A stretch of 6,354 nt of DNA from Clostridiales bacterium (GTDB lineage: Bacteria > Bacillota > Clostridia > Oscillospirales > Acutalibacteraceae), in assembly GCA_012516295.1 (NCBI GenBank), contig JAAYWU010000063.1:1-6354 (forward strand), written 5' to 3'. Numbering within the stretch: position 1 is the first letter of the stretch; every line of letters starts with the position of its first letter. Shown piece after piece: positions 1 through 5,269 of the stretch. Below the pieces are notes generated by a model, which saw only the letters and a list, made by a program, of their open reading frames with translations, was not told the DNA's origin and did not search any database. The position numbers and the translations under genes are program-made.

Positions 1-263
1 ACATCTGCATTCAATGGCTGCGAAACCAAGTGGCGCTGATCCGTCCGAAAATCATTGTTTGTGTGGGGCGAATCGCCGCGATGAGGCTGATAAAGCCGGA
101 TATAAAAATCACCAAAGAGCATGGTGTGTTTTTTGAGAAAAACGGCGTTTGGATGATGGCGACTCTTCATCCCGCCGCGCTTTTACGAAACCCAGGCAAC
201 AAACCTGCCGCTTTTGATGACTTCATCAAGCTGCGCGACAAAATGACCGAGCTGGGGATATAA
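1..263 (+). CDS. Uracil-DNA glycosylase, family 4 (Fe-S type), C-terminal fragment
   Basis: This enzyme removes uracil from DNA to start base-excision repair; it is cytosolic. Only the last 86 residues are visible. The reading frame is open from base 3 to the TAA at 261-263 and runs off the left edge, so the GTG at 30-32 is internal, not a start. Visible family marks are a Cys at codon 6-8 followed by a WLRNQ..LIRPK stretch, which matches the place of the last Fe-S cluster Cys in family 4 enzymes; the IIVCVGRIAA strand after it; an ITKEHG segment; and ATLHPAALLRNP near the C-terminus, the His-containing catalytic/DNA-binding motif. Full family members are about 190-230 residues, so more than half lies outside the window. 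It converges on the glycan operon and looks functionally unrelated to it. The family call is confident; substrate range cannot be judged. Confidence 0.9.
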   Translation, partial: ICIQWLRNQVALIRPKIIVCVGRIAAMRLIKPDIKITKEHGVFFEKNGVWMMATLHPAALLRNPGNKPAAFDDFIKLRDKMTELGI

Positions 264-264
264 C

Positions 265-296
265 AAAAGGGGCAGCCGTCCGGCCGCCCCTTTTTT
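265..296. terminator. Bidirectional intrinsic terminator between convergent genes
   Basis: GGGGC (269-273) pairs with GCCCC (286-290) and GCC (275-277) with GGC (282-284) around a GTCC loop, with one A-C mismatch (274/285). A-run 265-268 pairs with the start of the T-run 291-296. On the plus strand the stem is followed by TTTTTTG, directly after the uracil-DNA glycosylase stop. On the minus strand it is followed by TTTTGTT, which overlaps that stop codon, and the hairpin lies about 50 nt past the glycosyltransferase stop. One hairpin can therefore end both transcripts. Confidence 0.88.
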
Positions 297-345
297 GTTG
301 TAATCCCATTGGAAAATGATATACAAATTGTTGAGAATTTATTAT

Positions 346-1584
346 TTAATACGGCATGGAAAAGACATCCAGGAATTTTTGCGAAAGCACGTCGTATTCG
401 TTGTTCTCGAGGATGTATTTTCTCCCCCGCTCGCCCATGGCGTTAAGCTCCTCCTTGGATAAAGACGCGAGCTTGCGCGCGGCTTCGGCAATCGCTTTGC
501 TGTCCTCCGGCGGGATGGAAATTCCACAGTTTGCATCCGCTACCATATCGTTGCCCGCTTCAATAGCAAAGATGACCGGTTTCGCCGCCATCATGTAGTC
601 CATGAGCTTATTCGGGCTTACACCGAAACGGAACAGGGGCTGTCTTTGTAAACCGATATAAAGCGCGTCCATCTGGTGTAAAAGCTCCGGAATCTGGCCG
701 CGCTTTACCGGTTCCAGCAGTTCCACCGTTTCCCCCAAATTTCTGTCTTTCACCTTCTGAACCAACCGTTCCCGTTCGGGGCCGGGGCCGATCAGAAGCA
801 GCTTGATCTTCTCTTTCCGAAGCATTTCCCCCGCTTCGACAAAGCTGTCAAGCGCATTGGCAATTCCGTGCGCACCGGTATAGCCGATGAGGAAATAACC
901 CTCGTCATGATACTGTTTCAGCTTATCGTAATACACCGGCGGGTCCGCCATCGGCTTTTCCCAGTCCGCTTTAATAATCCCATTTGGAATACAGATGAAC
1001 TTTTCCGGCTTCAGGCCATGCTCCACCATATGCCCCTTGGCGTTCGGAAGCAGCGAAACCACGTAATCGCTGTGCTTATAGCAGTAATTTTCCGCCGCCT
1101 GCATTACCATGATATAGGGATGGTGCGGGCTCATGCCGCCAAGCTCAATCGGGCTGAGCGGCCAAAGGTCGTGCACCTCGTAAATCAGCATGGCGCCGTA
1201 TTTTTTCGCGAGCTTATGCGCCGGATAAATGTCCAGCGGATAGGTGGAGGACGCAATTACCGCGTCCGGCTTTCCCTGCGCCGCAATTTCATCACCGTAT
1301 TTATAAAGCCCGTGCAAAAACGAAAGCATATTTTTAATGCGGCCTACGCCGTTCCCGTGGTATTCCGGGCCGGCAATCCAGAAATAGCGCACGCCGTCGA
1401 GCATCTGCTCCATGGTGTTCTTTCCCTGCATGTCCGGATTCTTTGTGCGCAGGTGGGAGTAGGAGCTGGCAACGATTGTAACGTTATGCCCCGCCGCTGC
1501 CCAGCGCTTCGCCATAAAATACGGGCGGAATTCCATGCCGTGCTGAGTGGAGCCGGCATAATGATTGATATAAATGATATTCAT
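346..1584 (-). CDS. Glycosyltransferase family 4 (WbuB-like, GT-B fold)
   Basis: A 412-residue, full-length transferase of the GT4 WbuB-like group, which adds an amino sugar from a nucleotide donor to a lipid-linked glycan on the cytoplasmic face of the membrane. The N-terminal Rossmann half opens with MNIIYINHYAG and holds the group's YEVHDLWPLSPIELGG segment (about 135-150). IPNGI (199-203) leads into the C-terminal donor-binding half, which has GYTGAHG (234-240), LLIGPGPER (263-271) and GVSPNKLMDYMMAAKPVI (321-338). In the last motif Asp stands where many GT4 enzymes have Glu, as is usual in this group, and an Ala replaces the usual Gly before KPVI. There is no signal peptide or clear membrane helix. 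The ATG at 1582-1584 has AAGGGG 6 nt upstream (1591-1596). It is the last gene of the operon, 36 nt after the epimerase. WbuB of E. coli transfers N-acetyl-L-fucosamine; donor and acceptor here are unknown, and the neighbouring pathway makes a diacetamido-mannuronate a candidate donor. Confidence 0.88.
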   Translation of the reverse strand: MNIIYINHYAGSTQHGMEFRPYFMAKRWAAAGHNVTIVASSYSHLRTKNPDMQGKNTMEQMLDGVRYFWIAGPEYHGNGVGRIKNMLSFLHGLYKYGDEIAAQGKPDAVIASSTYPLDIYPAHKLAKKYGAMLIYEVHDLWPLSPIELGGMSPHHPYIMVMQAAENYCYKHSDYVVSLLPNAKGHMVEHGLKPEKFICIPNGIIKADWEKPMADPPVYYDKLKQYHDEGYFLIGYTGAHGIANALDSFVEAGEMLRKEKIKLLLIGPGPERERLVQKVKDRNLGETVELLEPVKRGQIPELLHQMDALYIGLQRQPLFRFGVSPNKLMDYMMAAKPVIFAIEAGNDMVADANCGISIPPEDSKAIAEAARKLASLSKEELNAMGERGRKYILENNEYDVLSQKFLDVFSMPY

Positions 1585-1620
1585 ACATAACCCCTTGCAT
1601 TCAGAAAAAAGGATTCGAAG

Positions 1621-2697
1621 CTAGCCGTTGAGCAATGCTGCCGCAATTTTTTCAGACGCCTTGCCGTCGCCGAACGGCATCTGCCCGCGGGCAGCCGGGT
1701 CCGGTACGGTGTGCAACGCTTTCTCGTAAATGTCCTCGGTCGTTAGCTTCGCCAGTACATTCCAGTTCCCGTTGAGCGTTTCCACCCATTCGGTTTCCTG
1801 CCGCAGCGTGATACACGGCACCTTCATGAACCACGCTTCCTTTTGAAGGCCGCCGGAATCGGTCATTACCTGACAGGCGTTCGAGGTGAGAAGCAGCATT
1901 TCAAGGTAGCCTACCGGATCGATCAGCTTAATGTTCCGGAAGCCGCACTTCGCAATGGCTTCTTCCGCGAGCGGCCTTGTCCTTGGATGGATCGGCAGAA
2001 CGACAAGCTGGGGAAGTTTTTCAAACGCGTTGAAAATACGGATAATGGCGTCCAGCCCGCCGTCGGTCGTTTCCGCCCGGTGCAGCGTGGCAAGCCGGTA
2101 ATTTTTCGGCTGTATTTGAAGCTGGTCGAAAATAGCGGTTTTGCTCGGGTTATTCTGCGCCACCTTTAAAAAGTGGAGAACGGAATCCAGCATCACATCT
2201 CCGCTGATGCTTACGCCCTTTGTGATTCCCTCTTTTTTCAGATTCTCCATCGCGGTCTGCGTCGGACAGAAAAGCCACGCGGATATATGGTCGGTTAACA
2301 CGCGGTTCTGCTCCTCGGGCATGCGCATATTGTAGGAACGCAGCCCGGCTTCCACATGAGCAACCGGAATGTGCAGCTTGGAAGCCGCAAGCGCGCCCGC
2401 GAGCGTCGAATTGGTATCGCCGTAAACCAGCATGACATCCGGCTTTTCTTTCAGCAGGACATCCTCGATTCTCATCAGCATTTCGCCGGTCTGGCGGCCG
2501 TGCGAACCGGAACCCACGCCCAGATTATATGCCGGCTTCGGAATACCAAGCTCCTCGAAAAACACATCGGACATATTATGGTCATAATGCTGGCCGGTAT
2601 GAACCAATACCTCCGTACAATTTTTTTGAAGCGCCGCGGAAACAACCGAAGCCTTGATAAACTGCGGCCTTGCGCCGACAACGGTAACGATTTTCAT
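1621..2697 (-). CDS. wbpI: UDP-N-acetylglucosamine 2-epimerase family, likely UDP-GlcNAc(3NAc)A 2-epimerase (WbpI/WlbD-like)
   Basis: A non-hydrolysing sugar-nucleotide 2-epimerase, 358 residues, the normal family length. It inverts C2 of a UDP-2-acetamido sugar by elimination and re-addition of UDP; cytosolic. Motifs in order: VVGARPQFIKA (6-16), HTGQHYD (33-39), GSGSHGRQTGEML (62-74), YGDTNSTLAGALAA (92-105, Asp94), AHVEAGLRS (113-121, Glu116), MPEEQNR (126-132), ATLHRAE (203-209, His206), PIHPRT (235-240) and DSGGLQKEA (280-288). Asp94, Glu116, the PEE glutamates and His206 correspond to the catalytic residues known from WecB. The HGRQTGEML and DHIS segments and the neighbours favour the WbpI/WlbD role, acting on UDP-2,3-diacetamido-glucuronate; classic WecB activity on UDP-GlcNAc is the main alternative. 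The ATG at 2695-2697 follows the oxidoreductase stop by 15 nt, with GGGGG at 2705-2709 as a weaker-than-usual ribosome-binding site, so translational coupling is possible. Family is near certain, substrate less so. Confidence 0.9.
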   Translation of the reverse strand: MKIVTVVGARPQFIKASVVSAALQKNCTEVLVHTGQHYDHNMSDVFFEELGIPKPAYNLGVGSGSHGRQTGEMLMRIEDVLLKEKPDVMLVYGDTNSTLAGALAASKLHIPVAHVEAGLRSYNMRMPEEQNRVLTDHISAWLFCPTQTAMENLKKEGITKGVSISGDVMLDSVLHFLKVAQNNPSKTAIFDQLQIQPKNYRLATLHRAETTDGGLDAIIRIFNAFEKLPQLVVLPIHPRTRPLAEEAIAKCGFRNIKLIDPVGYLEMLLLTSNACQVMTDSGGLQKEAWFMKVPCITLRQETEWVETLNGNWNVLAKLTTEDIYEKALHTVPDPAARGQMPFGDGKASEKIAAALLNG

Positions 2698-2712
2698 TCG
2701 AATTCCCCCGTA

Positions 2713-3813
2713 TCAATGATAACGGACGTCGGAATTGTCCATGTCCAGCGTGGAAAAGCTGAGTCCGTCGAACGCAACCGGCTGACCGGTTTTCTGCGAC
2801 TTGTAAGCCGCAAGTATGATCTTCATGGCCTTGATGGCTTCGGTTCCGCTGACCAGCGGATCGGTGTGCGTATGAACAGCGTGAATATAATCGGCGTACA
2901 GCATATTGTGTCCGCTGCCGTAAACATCCTTCGGGTCTTTGCCGGAAAGGGCGGAAATATGCGCATCCTGCTCGGCAGGTGTTTCAAAATTCCAGGTTTC
3001 GATACGGTTCACGGCAATGCCGCCGATGACTACGGTGCCGGTTGCGCCGAAAATGGAGAGGGTCTCCTCCAGATTTTTCGGATATACGCAGGCGGTGCCT
3101 TCCACAATGCCGATCGTGCCATTCTTAAAGCGGATCAAAATGCTTCCGAAGTCCTCCGCCTGAATATCGCGCAGGTAGTTGCCCGTCATGGCCATAATGG
3201 TTTCCGGTTCGCCGCCAAGGCACCATTGGAGCAGGTCGATGTCATGAATGCACTGGTTCATCAGCGTGCCGCCGTCCTGCGCCCAGGTTCCGCGCCAGGG
3301 GGCCTGCTCGTAATACGGCATGCCGCGGTTCCAAAGAATGCGCGCGGTACCGTTTACCAGCTTGCCGAAACGGCCGTCTTCAATGGCTTTATGCAGTTCC
3401 TGAATCGGCTCGTTGAAGCGGTTCTGATGGCAGACGCCGAGCGTAACGCCCTGCTCCTTTGCTTCGCGGATCATCTGTTCCGCATCGGCGGTGCTTAAAG
3501 CCATGGGCTTTTCAACCAGTACGTTCTTGCCGTGGCGAATGCAGTAAAGCGCGATTTCCGCATGGTATCCGCTTTCGGTCGCAATGGCGCAGCAGTCGAT
3601 TTTCTGCTCCTCCAACGCTTTTTTATAATCGGCATAGACGACCGGCTTTGTGCCGGTAGCTTCCTGATAATCCTTTGCCTTCTTCTCCGCGTTTTCCAAT
3701 ACCGGGTCGCAGACGACTGCCAATTCCATCGTATCTGAATTTGCAACTGCCGCGGCTATGTGGTTTTTTGAAATTCTTCCGCATCCTATCAGGGCAAAAC
3801 GAAGTTTTTCCAT
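2713..3813 (-). CDS. wbpB: Gfo/Idh/MocA oxidoreductase, likely UDP-GlcNAcA 3-dehydrogenase (WbpB/WlbA-like)
   Basis: An NAD-dependent sugar oxidoreductase of 366 residues. In the WbpB/WlbA role it oxidises C3 of UDP-N-acetylglucosaminuronate to the 3-keto sugar used by the aminotransferase. The N-terminal Rossmann fold begins FALIGCGRISKNH (6-18); VCDP (34-37) ends the second strand; EKPMAL (101-106, Lys102) is the family's catalytic/cofactor motif. The C-terminal substrate domain has WRGTWAQDGGTLMNQ (173-187) and CIHDIDLLQW (188-197) with His190, both typical of WlbA-type enzymes. It is closer in length to WlbA (about 350) than to the shorter P. aeruginosa WbpB (about 316). The ATG at 3811-3813 has AAGGAG (3821-3826) 7 nt upstream, the best ribosome-binding site in the window. 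The gene follows a 118-nt non-coding gap with two inverted repeats and precedes the epimerase by 15 nt. The family is certain; the exact substrate is inferred from neighbours. Confidence 0.88.
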   Translation of the reverse strand: MEKLRFALIGCGRISKNHIAAAVANSDTMELAVVCDPVLENAEKKAKDYQEATGTKPVVYADYKKALEEQKIDCCAIATESGYHAEIALYCIRHGKNVLVEKPMALSTADAEQMIREAKEQGVTLGVCHQNRFNEPIQELHKAIEDGRFGKLVNGTARILWNRGMPYYEQAPWRGTWAQDGGTLMNQCIHDIDLLQWCLGGEPETIMAMTGNYLRDIQAEDFGSILIRFKNGTIGIVEGTACVYPKNLEETLSIFGATGTVVIGGIAVNRIETWNFETPAEQDAHISALSGKDPKDVYGSGHNMLYADYIHAVHTHTDPLVSGTEAIKAMKIILAAYKSQKTGQPVAFDGLSFSTLDMDNSDVRYH

Positions 3814-3857
3814 ATCGGGTCTCCTTTTCTTTCGTCAATCTTAATGCATATTATTCT

Positions 3858-3882
3858 TCCGCCATATTGCAAACCGGGCGGA
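3858..3882. repeat. Inverted repeat in the leader of the wbpB-like gene
   Basis: TCCGCC (3858-3863) and GGCGGA (3877-3882) are perfect inverted copies separated by 13 nt. In the minus-strand transcript they would form a 6-bp stem lying downstream of the hairpin at 3897-3922 and about 45 nt before the start codon. No T-run follows, so it does not look like a terminator. It could be an RNA structure or a two-half-site operator. A weak promoter-like pair on the minus strand (TTTGCA, 17 nt, TATGCA, ending near 3845) overlaps it, but the match is poor and I do not list it as a promoter. A 6-bp repeat can arise by chance. Confidence 0.35.
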
Positions 3883-3922
3883 CACAACACAAAATGCCCC
3901 CGTCACTTACAAGAAACGGGGG
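3883..3922 (-). terminator. Terminator-like hairpin after the wbpA-like gene, inside the operon
   Basis: On the minus strand, CCCCCGT (from 3922 to 3916) pairs perfectly with ACGGGGG (3903 to 3897) around a 12-nt loop. Two bases later comes TTTT, then GTGTTGTG, a U-rich but interrupted tail. The stem starts 9 nt past the wbpA-like stop codon. The stem is strong but short, and the tail is broken by G residues, so partial read-through or an mRNA-stabilising 3' end is more likely than full termination. Downstream genes of the same pathway would still need transcription through it or from a promoter in the remaining leader. Confidence 0.5.
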
Positions 3923-3931
3923 TAAATGGGT

Positions 3932-5251
3932 TTATAAAAGTTCAATGTTGGAACGATCCTGTACATCCTTCATTGCGTTTCTGGTGTCGAATACGGCTTT
4001 GGAAAGCTTCTGAATCCGGTTGTAATCGAAGCAGGCATGCGCCGTGCAGATGATGACGATATCCGCCTCTTTCAGCAGCTCATCCGTCAATTCCTTTTCG
4101 CCGGTGTGAACAATGCCCTTATGCTTGTATTCCGGAATATACGGATCATAGAACTTGGTGTCGGCGCCTTCCTGAATTAAATGATCAATTACATTTAACG
4201 CCGGGCTTTCGCGGTAATCATCGATATCCGCTTTGTATGCAACGCCGAGAACCAGCGCCTTCGCACCGTTCATCGCTATTTTCTTGCGGTTGAGCACTTT
4301 CATGCAACGGTCAACGACATATTCCGGCATGCTGGTGTTGATTTCGCCGGAGGTTTCAATCAGGCGGGTGTGATAATCAAACTCGCGGGCCTTCCAGGAA
4401 AGATAGAACGGGTCGAGCGGAATGCAATGGCCGCCGAGCCCCGGTCCCGGATAGAATGCCTGGAAGCCGTACGGCTTTGTCTTGGCGGCATCGATTACCT
4501 CCCAAACATTAATGCCCATGCGGTGGCAGATGATGGCCATTTCATTCGCGAGTCCGATATTGATATTGCGGTATGTGTTTTCCAGAAGCTTCTCCATTTC
4601 GGCAACCGCCGGGGAAGAAACCTCGAAAACGCCGCCTTCAAGCACATTGCGATATAAAGCGGCCGCTATTTCCGTGCCGTCCTTGCCAACGCCGCCGACG
4701 ACCTTCGGCGTATTCTTCGTCTTATACTGCTTGTTGCCCGGGTCAACACGCTCCGGCGAGTACGCAAGGTAGAAATCCTCGCCGCATTTCAGCCTGCTTG
4801 TTTCAAGAATCGGCTTTAACAGTTCCTCGGTTGTGCCGGGATAGGTTGTGGATTCCAGCACAACGACCATGCCCTTGTGCAGATATTTCGCAACGGACTC
4901 CGTAGAACCCTTTACATAGCTGATGTCCGGCTGCTGGTATTTGTCCAGCGGGGTTGGAACGGCAATCGCCACCGCGTCAACATCTTTAATAAAGGCAAAA
5001 TCGCTGGTTGCGGAAAGGGCGCCGCTCTCGACAACTTCTTTCAGGGTATCGCCGACAATATCGCCGATATAGTTGTGCCCGGCGTTGACGGCGTCCACTT
5101 TTTTGGACTGCACGTCGAAGCCGATGGTTTTGTAGCCGGCCTTTGCGAACTCAACCGCAAGCGGAAGCCCGACATAGCCAAGGCCCACGATTCCGACAAC
5201 CGCGGTTTTGTTCTGAATTTTATTCATTAATTCTTCTTTGATACTGGACAT
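3932..5251 (-). CDS. wbpA: UDP-N-acetyl-D-glucosamine 6-dehydrogenase (WbpA-like)
   Basis: An NAD-dependent dehydrogenase of 439 residues, the normal length, that oxidises C6 of UDP-GlcNAc twice to give UDP-N-acetylglucosaminuronate; cytosolic. The N-terminal NAD domain has GIVGLGYVGLP (20-30) and IGFD (43-46). AVPTPLD (97-103) and ESTTYPGTTEE (133-143) follow, then SPERVDPGN (165-173), typical of the N-acetylhexosamine branch. The middle helix has KLLENTYRNINIGLANE (221-237). The catalytic motif PGPGLGGHCIPLDPFYL (268-284) contains nucleophile Cys276; the IPLDPFYL version marks WbpA rather than the ManNAc dehydrogenase WecC. The C-terminal UDP-binding domain has LGVAYKADIDDYRESPA (335-351). 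The ATG at 5249-5251 was chosen because AGGAG lies 8 nt upstream (5260-5264); the ATG at residue 9 has only a weak AGAAG-like site. It follows the aminotransferase stop by 18 nt, so the two are surely co-transcribed. The enzyme is expected to supply the first committed step of the pathway encoded around it. Confidence 0.95.
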   Translation of the reverse strand: MSSIKEELMNKIQNKTAVVGIVGLGYVGLPLAVEFAKAGYKTIGFDVQSKKVDAVNAGHNYIGDIVGDTLKEVVESGALSATSDFAFIKDVDAVAIAVPTPLDKYQQPDISYVKGSTESVAKYLHKGMVVVLESTTYPGTTEELLKPILETSRLKCGEDFYLAYSPERVDPGNKQYKTKNTPKVVGGVGKDGTEIAAALYRNVLEGGVFEVSSPAVAEMEKLLENTYRNINIGLANEMAIICHRMGINVWEVIDAAKTKPYGFQAFYPGPGLGGHCIPLDPFYLSWKAREFDYHTRLIETSGEINTSMPEYVVDRCMKVLNRKKIAMNGAKALVLGVAYKADIDDYRESPALNVIDHLIQEGADTKFYDPYIPEYKHKGIVHTGEKELTDELLKEADIVIICTAHACFDYNRIQKLSKAVFDTRNAMKDVQDRSNIELL

Positions 5252-5259
5252 TTGTATTT

Positions 5260-5264
5260 CTCCT
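5260..5264 (-). promoter_or_regulatory. Ribosome-binding site that sets the wbpA-like start
   Basis: AGGAG on the minus strand, 8 nt before the ATG at 5249-5251, within the 18-nt gap after the aminotransferase stop. It supports the longer start MSSIKEEL over the in-frame ATG eight codons later. Confidence 0.75.
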
Positions 5265-5269
5265 CATCT

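Noticed and set aside
868..1590. Open frame on the plus strand (240 codons) opposite the glycosyltransferase
   Set aside because: Fully antisense to a conserved gene with all its motifs, no family resemblance; a shadow of codon bias.
1585..1620. Gap between epimerase and glycosyltransferase as a regulatory site
   Set aside because: Only 36 nt, containing the AAGGGG ribosome-binding site and no hairpin or T-run; ordinary operon spacing.
2356..3498. Long open frame on the plus strand (380 codons) across the epimerase/oxidoreductase junction
   Set aside because: It is antisense to two well-conserved genes, shows no recognisable domain, and its translation is rich in Arg, Gly and His as expected from a reverse-frame shadow of GC-biased codons.
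3840..3875. Possible minus-strand promoter (TTTGCA, 17 nt, TATGCA) before the wbpB-like gene
   Set aside because: Only about 4/6 and 3/6 matches to the -35 and -10 consensus; in an AT-rich leader this is easily found by chance. Mentioned under the inverted repeat but not annotated.
3675..4053. Two short plus-strand frames covering the 3814-3931 gap
   Set aside because: They extend into the conserved minus-strand genes on one or both sides, have no convincing ribosome-binding site or domain, and cross the hairpin; the gap is better explained as non-coding leader.
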